A stretch of 64,000 nucleotides of DNA from Isoetes taiwanensis (taxonomy: Eukaryota > Streptophyta > Lycopodiopsida > Isoetales > Isoetaceae), in contig JAJEKV010000096.1 in assembly GCA_021234155.1 (NCBI GenBank), forward strand, positions 1,496,010 through 1,560,009, in the 5' to 3' direction. Shown here in pieces: positions 34,771-44,861 of this stretch. The notes beneath the pieces are model-generated. The model was not told where the DNA came from, did no database searches, and saw only the letters and a list, made by a program, of their open reading frames with translations. Position 1 is the first letter of the stretch. Every line of letters begins with the position of its first letter. Made by a program: the position numbers and the translations under genes.

Positions 34771-35655
34771 GCACATCTGACCAAGAACATCACAGCCCAA
34801 GTGAAAGTTCTTTGTAGGGCTGGAGTGCCTGGCAAAAATGCCATTGGACGACTCTGTCTTTCCGTATGTATGATGGGAGTTCATGGGTTACTATTCAGGT
34901 ATGACCTTTTTTCCTAATGCTCATCTAAATTTGGTAGGACTTGAAGAGCTTTACGAACTTGCTAAAGTAAGGACACCATTTTTTAATCCGCCTCACAAGC
35001 TTTTAAACGCATAGAGAAATGTAATTCATATGATTATTACTTCCCTGCTGACTCTTTGTGGTTGTTATGTCAGGCTCTAGCAGATGGTGTTATTCCTAGT
35101 GAACATGGGATGAACCCAAAATATTAATTTAAAATTGGTGCTAAGGTCTGTCTCTTCTTTCTGTTCTTCTATTTGTTACTCTTTCCAAGCCTCAAATTGT
35201 AGAAATATGAATGCTTAGCCCATGCTGTCAGCTTTTAGATATAGGTGAAAATTGTAAGAGATAGAATATGCAAATTTTCCAAAGTCATTTTTCCTTGAGT
35301 CTTACGCTACTGTAGAGGTTGAAGACGTTGCTTTCAGATGGTTTCTTATATGTTTGCAGGCAGCCAGAGAGGTAGCAAAGAATAGGCCTTCTCCAACTAA
35401 GGAATCACAAGGCCAGAAGTTTGGAGGTGAAATATCCAAATTTATGAATGTATATTTCTAGTTTATATTTATTTATCCAACTATCTGGAGGTTGTACAGA
35501 TAGAACTGAAAAGTGCCTTTCGTCATGTTTGTACGATGCCTATGTTTATAGGGTGTGAACCAAATATTCATTGTAATTGACCATGATGATGTTTCAGATA
35601 GACTTGTGGAATTTCAGCTTGTTGCTATGGCTGGGTTTTCTCATTTAATGAGGTA
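34771..35655 (+). pseudogene. Unidentified exon series, stop-containing
   Basis: Four or five exon-like pieces with proper splice signals follow one another: about 34771-34898 (LTKNITAQVKVLCRAGVPGK), 34937-34967 (GLEELYELAK), 35074-35143 (ALADGVIPSEHGMNPKY, then a stop), 35361-35427 (AAREVAKNRPSPTKESQGQK) and 35598-35653 (DRLVEFQLVAMAGFSHLM). The conserved look and splice sites imply a real gene origin, but the in-frame stop implies decay. I do not recognise the family. It may be a second captured fragment beside the NSUN6 piece. Confidence 0.5.
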
Positions 35656-36153
35656 TGTGACTGAATCATGGTTGTCAGTGGTACATTGAGTTTGGATATT
35701 ATTCCATCGGTTGTATGTGGGCTCTTTAATATCCTTCTGAGTTATATAAAATAAGAATTATGTGCGTGCCTTTATGCTATATATGCTATCGGTATATTTA
35801 TGCTTGATATATGCCATTTTCCGCCCGTCAAGCACTTTTTTAGCAGTTTTGTTCTGTAATATTTAGACGAATTTCGCGTGACGGCCTGCAGTCAGATGGC
35901 CCGTCAGGCATACATATGAAGGCCGCTGACGGTCACTGACGGTCAGAGAAGGCCACCAGTCATCAATTCTTTTCTGGCGCGAATCATTTGGAAGAATGAT
36001 TTTATGCATAATTCTTCCTCGGGCTCTTCAAAATCCTTAATTTCTTGGACTGTCCGACCGGATTGATCTGTCCTTTGCCTTAATGCGAATGATAATGCTT
36101 CATCTTGCTTCAAATTCTTCTGTTTTTTGAATTCAACACTCGAAGAAGAAAAC

Positions 36154-36985
36154 ATGGCGACCAAAACCAATTCCGGCGAGGTAAGAAGCATTTTTTTTTA
36201 GTCCGAGTTTGTTTTTTTTCTTAATATAGAATGTTCAATCGGGTTTCCAGGACATGCTTTTCGCAAGAACTCCTCTTGAATTTGCTAAGTATCGTAAGCT
36301 TTCTATGGAGGGCAAAAATGCAAGAAGCATCAAAAAGGGAGATGTTTCAGATGCAGAATTTCAGCAAGTTTGGCAGAAGCCCATGCCCAAGACGGGCAAG
36401 ATTCATGTAAAGCTGATCAGGCCTGAGTTCAAGACATCTCTGACAGACTTGATCGAGAGGGTTTACCAGAAACCCCTTCCAAACAATGAACTTCGAACAT
36501 TGTTTGCCAGAGCATTCGCCTGGTCTCATAGTGCTAAAGCCTTGCAGAATCCTGATGAGTACAAGGTCAATTGGGCGAGTTTAGCAGCAGAGGCTTACAG
36601 AATTGGGCAAGTACAGTTGAACAAAGAGCATGGGAATGCTTTTGAAAAGAACACCAAATCCCTGCTGAACCACATGAGGTCTCTTTCTACAATGTTAGAA
36701 GACAGTAAAAAGGAATTGGTGGAGAAGCAGGCTGATCTGTTGAGGATGGAGGGTTCTGCTAATAGCTCGATGGCATGCTTTAAGGATCTTGAAGATGAAA
36801 TTAAGGAGAAAAGGCAGAACTGGTTGGCCTTGGAGCTCTTCAACCCTGAAGAAGAGGATGCAATACAGTTAATACAAAAGGAAGAGCAAGCTTTGCAATC
36901 ATTTTTAGACAAAACACGATTGCAAATTAAACGGGAGTGTTGCAGCACTCCCGTTTCAAAGATTCCCTTGAAAAAAACAGCCTGA
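36154..36985 (+). CDS. Gene A: unidentified coiled-coil protein
   Basis: Exon 1 is 36154-36180 (MATKTNSGE), the intron is 36181-36250 (GTAAGA...TTCCAG), and exon 2 is 36251-36985. The product is 253 residues and fully open. It has a conserved-looking start (DMLFARTPLEFAKYRKL) and a basic middle (KTGKIHVKLIRPEFKTSL). A helical second half is likely coiled coil (MLEDSKKELVEKQADLLRM, then FKDLEDEIKEKRQNW, then IQKEEQALQSFLDK). It ends in a basic tail (STPVSKIPLKKTA). I recognise no family. The MLFARTP motif recurs as MFARTP in gene C. It is convergent with gene B. A structural or DNA-bridging partner is only a guess. Confidence 0.7.
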
Positions 36986-37440
36986 TCTAGAAAATGACAC
37001 TTTTTTCCTTCTAATTGGGAATTCCAATAGGCTTAATTTTTTTTTACCTCTTTTTTGGCCCCCTAGTGTAAAATAACTTGGAATTTGCCAAAACCAACAC
37101 TTGAAAAGGGAAGAATTTAGACATGCTTTTGTATTCTCAAAAAGTACTATCTTGAAAACACCAGAATGTAGTGAATAAAATAATTATTATATAATGAAGA
37201 GTGTTTCAATGATACAATTTGTAACATCACATGGTGGTCAGTATTAATGTTTTTTGGAAAAGACAGACTAAAGGTCCAAATCAAAGTCTTCATCATGCTT
37301 TTTGCTTGATTCTCACAGGCTGATTCTACTGATCGATCCTTTTCTTGTGCCTTACCCTTGTCTACTTGTGCGGTGTCTTCAGAATGGTAGCTAGTGCCAC
37401 TTCTTTCAGCTCTGCAAAAGTAGCTTCATCCTCTAAAGAG

Positions 37441-38722
37441 CTAGTGAATGGAGGTCGTATCTCGAGAAGAGGTCACTTTGGCAAAATCGGATGAGGATTT
37501 GGCCCCTAACTCTTGGTGCTCATCTGGTAGGGTAGGCAAGGCTGCCAGTCTCATCTTGATGAATTGCACAGCTTCTTTATCAATGTCCACTGCTACACAA
37601 TTCCGGCCCTTCCTAAGTGCACAAGCTATTGTTGTACCAGAGCCAGAGAAGGCATCAAGCACCCAATCTCCTGGACGTGAAAACATGTCTAGGAGATGGT
37701 TGATTAGCTTTTGAGGCTTCTGGTAGTGATTAACAATTCTACCTTGTGCACTAGGGTCCTGAAGCTTTTGAAGCACTGACCGAAATTCCAACACATTAGA
37801 AAATTCGCATGTCATGCCAGTTAAAATGCTCCATGGTGCGTTTTCCATCTAAACTCCAAAGAAGCAACATGGAGGTATTCAACCTTACTCAAAGAATCTC
37901 GCCCGCCGCCATGGTAGTTTATATTTGTTTTGTACTGTAGAAATTAGAGTGGTGTCACTAACGAAAAAACAACAAGAAACAAACAAAGAGAACAAGTGAA
38001 AGGCAATTATATTCGAATAGAAAACTAAAACAAAAAGAAGAAACAAGCCCAACGTATTCCGTAATAAAGTACTCACCAAACCAAATTCTCATAACCAGCT
38101 TTTTGCACCGGGATCCGGCGAGTTTTAAACGTGGACTCCACAAGGCCGATTGCATGCTCGAGTGAAACACGACAAGACGCCGCTGCTTGGCGTTGTGACT
38201 TGTTTTGATGCCGCCGACGAAAGCGTTAAACTCTGAAAATTTAAAAGGTCGGGTCGTCAGAATTACCGTCCTTTAGTTTAAAGCCATAAGGAAGGTCCGC
38301 AATCACCAAAGGAAATCTTGTGGCTTTTATCGTCCCAACCAAATTAGTGCAGTCCCCGTGAATGATGGAAAACAAATTATTTTGGTCAAATAAATTAAAC
38401 TTTTCATAATCGAAAGGCTCCACATCTAGAGTTCTCCTCTCTGCCAAGTGTTCTTTCTTCTCGTGCGGTCGACGAGGTGCATAAAACCTTCCGGCGGTAC
38501 TTATTTTTCTTCTTGTTCTCGCAAACAAAGGGGAGATTGAGACGTAGACAAGTAAAGTATGACGTGTTTAATCAAGCACCCCATCCTTCAAAAATTTGGT
38601 GCGTCTTCGAAGCATACGCCGTCGGATGTAGCTATGGGATAAAGCTCCTTGCACCTCTCCCACGCCTCCACGCTGAGTTGCTCCATCGACATGTCCGCGG
38701 TGTGATAACATTTTTTGGCTAG
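37441..38722 (-). CDS. Gene B (3' part): beta-class N6-adenine/N4-cytosine DNA methyltransferase
   Basis: Transfers methyl groups from S-adenosylmethionine to an exocyclic amino group in DNA (N6_N4_Mtase family). From 38722 downward there is a coding-like piece (CYHTADMSMEQLSVEAWERC), then 38528-38241 with IHGDCTNLVGTIKATRF and the catalytic motif IV DLPYGF. The next piece (FVGGIKTS, then RRLVVFHSS) continues only after a one-base shift in a TTTT run near 38243. An intron follows at 38076-37849 (GTGAGT...GTTTAG). The last exon 37848-37441 holds the SAM-binding motif I, DAFSGSGTTIACALRKGRNC, then VAVDIDKEAV. Motif IV before motif I marks the beta arrangement. The single shift may be decay or an assembly error. 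It shares strand and direction with the ParB module, and one fused gene is likely. Confidence 0.75.
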
Positions 38723-38883
38723 AAAGAAAAAACACAACCTTTTTAGCAGTTGAAAAGAGAAAACGCCAAGTAAACTATCTTCCCGCCACCTAAAGTTATT
38801 CTAGAATACAAGCGGCGAATCAATATTTTTTCTTGTTGCGCGTATGTATTCCGTATACACTTTAATCAAGAAAGAAGAAGCGA

Positions 38884-39025
38884 AAGTGTATTCGAATACA
38901 CTTCTACAACGCAACAAGTTAGAGTGTGTATTCCGCATCACGCTTTATTTGACTCAAAGGAGTAAAAGTGTATTCGGAATACACTTTTACACTACAAGAA
39001 GAGAGAACGTGTATTCTGAATACAC
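38884..39025. repeat. Palindrome cluster 1 (three copies), candidate operator or parS-like sites
   Basis: 38884-38903 is AAGTGTATTCGAATACACTT. 38962-38990 has 14-bp arms around one G. 39009-39025 is GTGTATTCTGAATACAC. A diverged copy lies at 38843-38861. The cluster sits in intron-like DNA between the ParB exon and the methyltransferase exons. Confidence 0.9.
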
Positions 39026-39131
39026 TCGCTCCCATCGAGGGTGCGAAAAGCATTTCCGTGACCACTAAATTGCTTTGTTATCCGGACAGAATTCTACAAG
39101 TGAAAAGGCAAAGAATGATTGTATGCTTACT

Positions 39132-40431
39132 TGTGCAACTCCTTCGACATTTCTTCGAAAGTGTGAACTCCTTGTCCACCACCTTTTGCGTAAGTCGTTC
39201 TAGTAATTACGGTCGCTGAACCCCCGCATCTCCCTCCGCATGCTGATGGTCATTTCTTTCTTTGGGACGTCGCCTTTCTTCTTCTCCGACACCTTTCCCT
39301 TACTTTTTAGCTCACCGCTCAAACATATTAAATATTTCGCTCAAGCTCCCGTGATTCGCAAACAAATTAAAAACTTAGAAGCTAGTTGCACACTAAATCT
39401 TATTCTGGAATACGCTTGTAACCTTACCCGGCCATCCCTGAACGCTAGCTGAAACCAATTGTCATGACCAATGAGTGATGCCCGTTTGTTCGCCTCGTCG
39501 TATTTAAGGCAACACTCAATGGCACAAGCTTCTTTAAGTTCAAGGGAGTACTGTGGCTTTTTGAGATCCTCTCCATACTTTTCCTTGAAGATAACATATT
39601 CTCTGTGCATGAATCTGATTTTGTCGACAAAGCTCATTTTTAACTTGTACTCGTTGTCAGCGTTGTGAGTGTTGGCAACGATTTTGGCTTCCTCGTCGGT
39701 CAAACCACAGTGAGACAAAGAACAGAGAACATACAAGTACCTAGGATTCTTTTTTTCCTTGTATAATTGCCTCCTTGCCTTAAAGCTGTGGTTCCCACCC
39801 AAAACATAATGCGTATATGTGTCCGCATTTTCTCTATCGTACTCTGCAGGAGTTGTGCACTGCTCTCTATCAACAAGAACAACAATTGGAGCTACATGTG
39901 CATTGGGATTGCTCCGGATTCTGTCCTTGAGGTTCCTTAGATGGTCTGCATATATCTTTCGAACCTGCAGTGGTCGTTCTCCAGCATTTTTTGAGGAAGC
40001 TTCATAGTCGGACCGGGTAATAAATGACACCTTGCACAAATTTGTGCGTGTTTATCTCTTCCATTTTCTCTGGCTTGTTTTATCAACTTTTTTTTTTTTT
40101 TGATGGCAACGCCAGTGCTTTGCCTTTCCCCTTCTTCTTCTTGTGTGCATCCTCAGGAGCATCTTCTGTTTCAATGATAGCCGTTTTTCTTTTCTTAGGC
40201 TCTTTAGCAGCTACGGTTTGCCTCTGCTTCTTTGCTGGTGGTGGAGGTGGCTGCTCTTCCGAACCTGATGAACTCACGGATGGGCTCGCCCGACCGTGAT
40301 GGACTCCCCGATAAATTCCCTCGATCTTCCTCTTCCCCTTGTTCCGACTGTTGTAGGGGGAAGTCCTCGCCGTTATTAGCAACGTAATTAATGATGGCGA
40401 GAGCGACCTCTTGTTCACGTGAGAGAAACAT
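39132..40431 (-). CDS. Gene B (5' part): ParB/sulfiredoxin-fold domain with basic N terminus
   Basis: From 40431 down: an N-terminal segment MFLSREQEVALAIINYVANN, then a Ser- and Pro-rich, Lys-rich stretch (QPPPPPAKKQRQ, then KKKKGKGKALALPSKKKK) that looks like a nuclear localisation signal. The reading frame shifts once between these pieces. Exon 40030-39428 is open and carries the ParB-like fold: RPLQVRKIYADHLRNLKDRI, APIVVLVDREQ, HYVLGGNHSFKARRQLYKEK and EEAKIVANTHNADN. 'GGNHSFKARRQL' corresponds to the GxxR box that contacts nucleotide in ParB proteins. The exon ends at a GTAAGG donor. A small exon near 39203-39132 (GGGQGVHTFEEMSKELHK, GTAAGC donor) leads toward the methyltransferase. ParB domains fused to N6/N4 methylases are known in phages and plasmids. 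In a plant genome this is unexpected. Confidence 0.7.
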
Positions 40432-41042
40432 ACTTATAAAGAGGATGTGGATTTACCTTCACAAGTCTAAGGTAGGATTCATCAACATGAATAAAGCCTT
40501 GAGATGTCCGAAAAGACAATCTCCCTCCCTTACCGGTCTGCCCGCCTACCTCACTCCACTTTACGGACAGATGGTGCCCATGCATAAATTCCCCATCATC
40601 GCATTACCTTTTGGTTCCGGGCTCCCACGGACATGTAGAAAAGTCGTGGTGTTTGACTTTCCGTAAGTACCCCTTGTAAAACCATTGAGTTTGGAAGTTT
40701 TCAGAAATAGCGGTAAATCCGACTCCTCAACCCTTCTCTGGTGCGGTTTCAGACGATTTTAAGAGGCTTCTTCATTTGTTTCTTCTTGCCGCCGTCATGT
40801 TCAGGTAAATTGTGTGTAAACACGACCTTGTTAGAAAAAAAAAAGGGTGGCAAAGAACTATTCCGTAATACAAAATGGCTTACAAAAAGGGAAAAAAGAG
40901 GGCAAAAAGAGGACAAAATGTCAAAAAAGCACTCTAATCTTGACAACAAAAGTGGTCTAAACAAGCTAAAAATGCAGCAAGAACGCCTAAATTAACTAAA
41001 AAAAAAACGCAAGGAAAAGTAACCCCTAAAACCTAAAAACGT
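40432..41042. other. Divergent intergenic region between genes B and C
   Basis: It holds short ORFs without domains and a lysine-rich spurious ORF at 40741-40995 caused by poly-A runs. It probably contains the promoters of genes B and C, but I see no clear TATA box. Confidence 0.4.
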
Positions 41043-41217
41043 AAAGTGTATTCGAATACACTTTTCGAGTGGAGGGCGAAAGTGTATTCGGAATACACTT
41101 CGCCTCACCGGCAAAAGTGTATTCGAATACACTTTTCGCATCTCCAAGGCTAAAAGTGTATTCGGAATACACTTCGCCCACTGGTTAAGCGAAAGTGTAT
41201 TCGGAATACACTTTCGC
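41043..41217. repeat. Palindrome cluster 2 (five copies in 175 bp)
   Basis: Full copies are at 41043-41064 (11-bp arms, no centre base), 41080-41100 (10-bp arms, one centre base), 41113-41136 (12-bp arms, no centre), 41154-41174 (10-bp arms, one centre) and 41189-41217 (14-bp arms, one centre). The core is GTGTATTC(G)GAATACAC. A half copy follows at 41229 and weaker relatives at 41310-41580. The spacing is 30-40 bases. The types without and with a centre base alternate. Confidence 0.95.
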
Positions 41218-41637
41218 CGAAAGTGAAGGCGAAAAGTGTATTCCTAATAAGAAACGTACATGCAAATGATTGTGCGTTGTACTTTCTCACTGACCTGTCC
41301 ATGGTTTCTCTATGTGAATCGGAATACGGAATCAAATATAATAATCGAAGTATTTGGCGCCGGCGACTTGAGCTCGTGAGACCGAATACATGAACCGAAG
41401 GCGCCGAAATTTCCTTTTAAAGGTATCATTTTCGTCTTGCTCTTTTTCTATGTGATCCGGAATACGTTCAGCTTTACTATCCTACTCTTGTGTATTCCAG
41501 AATAGCTTTTATTTTGACTTTCACTTGATTAGTACTGGAACTTCTACTTGTACTACGTGGGCGTGTATTCGGGAATAAGAAAAGCTCTGCATTACAGAAA
41601 GTTTCTCAAATCTCTTTACTATTTTGCAGTTGTCAAG

Positions 41638-42588
41638 ATGACGAACCGCTTCGTGAACAAGCTTCCACCACCTTTTGTTGTCTCAAGCTCGTCTGGTTCT
41701 GAGGACACGCTTGGGAACAACGTCATTTCTAGTGAAGACCGGCATTCTCCGACTCCTACCTCTGCTTCATCGTTGTTGCTTCTCGAAGACACACCGAGTC
41801 CAGCACAAAACAGACTTCCACCACCCTTCCAACCGTCACCAAGTCCTGTAGACAGCACACTGGCATCTCCTTCCAAAGAATCACCACCAGTTCGGAGCAG
41901 GTTGCCACCACCCTTTGTTCCATCCCCGGGACCTACAGAAGCTCCACAACAAAGGGTGCTCAAGAACAAGCTACCCCCCCCTTTTGTAGTTTCGCCCCCT
42001 TCGTGCAAACATACAAGGAACACAGAAAACACAGAAGACTGTGAGATTCAGTACAATTTCTCTCACCAGGACTTCACTACAAATGAGGACGACGCTCCAG
42101 CATGCACTCCTCTTCACACAACAACGGTTGTGACACATGGATTTGCAGAATTCCAGTCCGCTCTAAAGGAGATGTTTGCAAGAACTCCTTTTCAAGATGG
42201 TACAAGAACAGCTGATGCCACAACCTCTTATGGGCCATCACCATCCTTTAACACTGTACCCCCGCCTATTCCGGGAACAACTTCACGTGGTCTGTTTTCC
42301 TCTACAAGCACACCACTCAGGACAGAGGAAGTCACCCCCAGAGTAGAAGTTTCATCAGAAGATGAAGACACCAACGAGGAACAAAGAGATTACATGTTCT
42401 CAAGCCAATCTTCAAAGAAATTCAAGGTGGATTTTGGTTTGAGGGCGTGCTCCTCTGCAAGAAGAAGAAATCTTATGGATGAACACAAAATGAGGAGACT
42501 TTTGAGAACTAAATGCTGCTCATTGGGTTGCATCAACAGATTTAATATGGCTAAATTACGAGCAGTTAGAGACAACTACGCCCCATGA
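41638..42588 (+). CDS. Gene C (5' part): proline-rich protein with KLPPPF repeats
   Basis: The start MTNRFVNKLPPPFVVSSSSG is chosen because a TTTTGCAG acceptor stands just before it at 41628. The 316 residues to the stop at 42588 are open. Four copies of a linear motif (N/S)(K/R)LPPPF(V/Q)xSP occur near residues 7, 61, 90 and 114. An EMFARTPFQDG segment is near residue 180 and an acidic-serine stretch (SSEDEDTNEEQRD) near 245. The end carries KCCSLGCINRFNMAKLRAVR, the cysteine motif that opens the conserved part of DUF7869-type proteins. The reading frame then breaks, while recognisable core sequence continues to 44290. Linear proline motifs suggest binding to a partner such as an SH3- or EVH1-like domain. 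That is inference. Confidence 0.65.
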   Translation: MTNRFVNKLPPPFVVSSSSGSEDTLGNNVISSEDRHSPTPTSASSLLLLEDTPSPAQNRLPPPFQPSPSPVDSTLASPSKESPPVRSRLPPPFVPSPGPTEAPQQRVLKNKLPPPFVVSPPSCKHTRNTENTEDCEIQYNFSHQDFTTNEDDAPACTPLHTTTVVTHGFAEFQSALKEMFARTPFQDGTRTADATTSYGPSPSFNTVPPPIPGTTSRGLFSSTSTPLRTEEVTPRVEVSSEDEDTNEEQRDYMFSSQSSKKFKVDFGLRACSSARRRNLMDEHKMRRLLRTKCCSLGCINRFNMAKLRAVRDNYAP

Positions 42589-44290
42589 CATTGGCGGCAC
42601 CCGTAATGCCTACTTAGCTTATCATGTAAGACTAGACCGCAACACCTTCTTGCACTACATTAACCGTCAAAGAAGTTTGCCGAAATGCTTTATGGTTGTC
42701 CACCGCTTAGGGTCCACCGTAATGTCTAGAATACACAAAAGATCGGACAAAAATCCAAAGAATCGATGATCATTGTGGACCAAGAAGAGTTGTAACCATG
42801 CATGCCCTTCTTGGGCCGTGTCATGGATGGAGAAATATTTTAGAGAAACATGTGAGAAGCTACCTAACAAAGAACATGTATCATTTAACCGATAACATCA
42901 CCAAAAGATGTTTTTAATGAGTACAAAGAGACTTGCACTCGCCTTCAAAGACATCTCTTACTCACACTTCACCGTGATCGTGGAAAAGTGAATTCGGTCT
43001 TGTGAAAATTCCTAGAAAACATAGAATGTCCGCTTGCTCGAGGTGTGCGTAATTAAAGAGTCAACGAAAACCGCAAAGACAGAGGTCGAAAAGAAGTAAG
43101 CTCATGTTCTCCAATCTCTCACTTGTTTTTCCGAGAAAATGTTTTGACCTGATTTCTTCTACGATATTGTGCAACGTAACCTTGCCGGACATCGTGAACA
43201 ACAAGCAAGCAGAGAGAAGAAAGCTTGCCAAGCATAGAAAAAAGCTCTTGAACGTCCAATCGCAATACATGTCTCATTGTGATTGATGGAATGGACCAAA
43301 AAAACAACTCTACCACATTTCTTGAACATTCCTAAGGATGTGCGGAGGAATGTTTTGTTAAGGTCCACCTTGTAGGAGCTATGGTCTTCAAAGGAAGTCT
43401 AAAGTGCAAAGTATTTTTGACGATCCAAACTTGCATGGTGACCCGAACCTCACAATTACAATTCTTAACAAGGTCCCGTATGAAGCAAGAGCAATTACCA
43501 CCAAAGTGCTTTATCCGCAACTTGACAATACTACAAGGGAGAACAAGAATCAAACACTCTTTGCGTCATCGTGCCATGTTAGTGGAGCTAGGGATCTTTA
43601 GAAAAGTGAAGCTTGGTTTCTTACTTGTAGGCCACACTCATGATCGATTGACCAAATGTTCAAGCAGATTTTTCAGTGCGCTTTAGAAGGAAGAAGGCTT
43701 TTCTGTCTTCCTTCTTTAGTTCGAATTATTGAAGATTCTTACACTCCTACTCCAAAGGTCGATCTTCTTAAAGAGACCGCTGATTTTAGAGAGTTTGTTT
43801 TCTCTCAACGCTCAAACAGAGAACAAGTCGTGAACAAGTTGAATGATCTCACCTTTCAAAGATCATATCAAGTTCTACTTGAAGGATGGCCAAAGCTTCT
43901 TCTGTGGGAAGAAGTATACCACAACTAAGGACCGGAGTCCACCGGAGGGATTACGCTTCCTTAAATACATTCCGGACACTTCCTTCATAGAGCGTCTTTA
44001 ACAACTTCCTCTCAAAAATCCTAAGAGTCCAAGGTAAGAAAAAGTACCCCGAGTCATCCTTAAAAGCCATTGAAAATGGAATTTCCTCAGCTTTAAGTAC
44101 TTCTTAGAAGAAGATCGGATGTGGTGGAGTAATTTCTTTCTCGAACAAAAAATTGTTGTACAACATATAGCTCTAAGACAGCGATTTGCAAGAACCATTT
44201 CAATGGCCTAACACCTTCCATCAACCCCAAAGACTAAGCGTGTCCAAGCAAAGCTACATTTGCACCTGCAGTAGAAGACGAGGAGGACCG
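42589..44290 (+). pseudogene. Gene C core: DUF7869-like transposon protein, many frameshifts
   Basis: Pieces of a conserved core appear in order in different frames: KYFRETCEKLPNKEHV near 42830, ECPLARGV near 43026, ALERPIAIHVSL near 43245, FDDPNLHGDPNLTITILNKV at 43415, LDNTTRENKN at 43521, LVELGIFRKVKLGFLLVGHT then HD at 43582-43644, and CLPSLVRIIEDSYTPTPKVD from 43707. 'DNTxRENKN ... LVGHTHD' is the signature I know from DUF7869 proteins, which are found in transposon-rich animal, algal and plant genomes and look RNase-H-like. Stops and shifts occur about every 100-200 bases, so no intact enzyme can be made here. Confidence 0.7.
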
Positions 44291-44294
44291 AGTC

Positions 44295-44861
44295 ATGTAC
44301 CTCGGACCAAGACGCAGGAATGAGCCTCAAGGTAATATCACAGAAATTACCAAAGGTATGCTAATTGCTCTTCCGACTGAGGAGGATGACAAAGGTCGAC
44401 CGTTCTGGATAGCAAAAGTGCTTGACACAGTCAAGGAGGAAGGCTTAGTCACTAAACTCAAGATTCATTGGCTTGCAACACGCTCAGAAAATGCTTTTGA
44501 AGGTAGATATGAGTTAGAAATGAGAAGCCAAGGAAAAGGGAGAAAGTCCAAGAAGGTGGGTTGTAGGGACGAGCTAAACCTTAATGACGTGACTATTTTG
44601 TGCTATGATTTTAAATTGAAATCTGACAATCGTCTACGCCAGAAGACTATCAATTTGCTTAAAAAAGCTTGTAATTACGAAGAAGATGATGAAGAAGGTG
44701 GTGACAATGCTTCACCGTCTGTTGATAGTGATGAGGAAGATAACTCAAGCACTTCCTGGATGACAAAGGAAAGAAGTGAAGGTGATGACGATGGCATAAA
44801 TGAATATGAAGACGTCCTGGATCCCTCTCTCATCACTCCTCACACTTTTGCACATAACTGA
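44295..44861 (+). CDS. Gene C (3' part): C-terminal domain, intact ORF
   Basis: This open 188-residue stretch continues gene C after the broken core. It has ITKGMLIALPTEEDDKGRPF, then WIAKVLDTVKEEGLV, then KIHWLATRSENAFEG, then ELNLNDVTILCYDFKLKSDN, LRQKTINLLKKA and a long acidic tail (YEEDDEEGGDNA, DSDEEDNSST). The 'PFWIxKVL...IHWLAT...VTILCYDF' pattern is the BAH/Tudor-like end of DUF7869 proteins, perhaps reading chromatin. The ATG at 44295 is internal, not a true start. It is unexpected that this part stays open while the core is wrecked. Confidence 0.6.
   Translation: MYLGPRRRNEPQGNITEITKGMLIALPTEEDDKGRPFWIAKVLDTVKEEGLVTKLKIHWLATRSENAFEGRYELEMRSQGKGRKSKKVGCRDELNLNDVTILCYDFKLKSDNRLRQKTINLLKKACNYEEDDEEGGDNASPSVDSDEEDNSSTSWMTKERSEGDDDGINEYEDVLDPSLITPHTFAHN

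Noticed and set aside
37441-40431. Bacterial contamination as source of the ParB-methylase genes
   Set aside because: They contain introns with GT/AG ends, a basic nuclear-signal-like region, and are flanked by eukaryotic transposon genes on the same sequence.
40741-40995. Lysine-rich ORF between genes B and C
   Set aside because: It is produced by poly-A runs and has no domain or splice signals.
38884-41217. CRISPR-like array
   Set aside because: The repeats are palindromes of variable length with irregular spacing and no cas genes, in an intron-bearing eukaryotic region.
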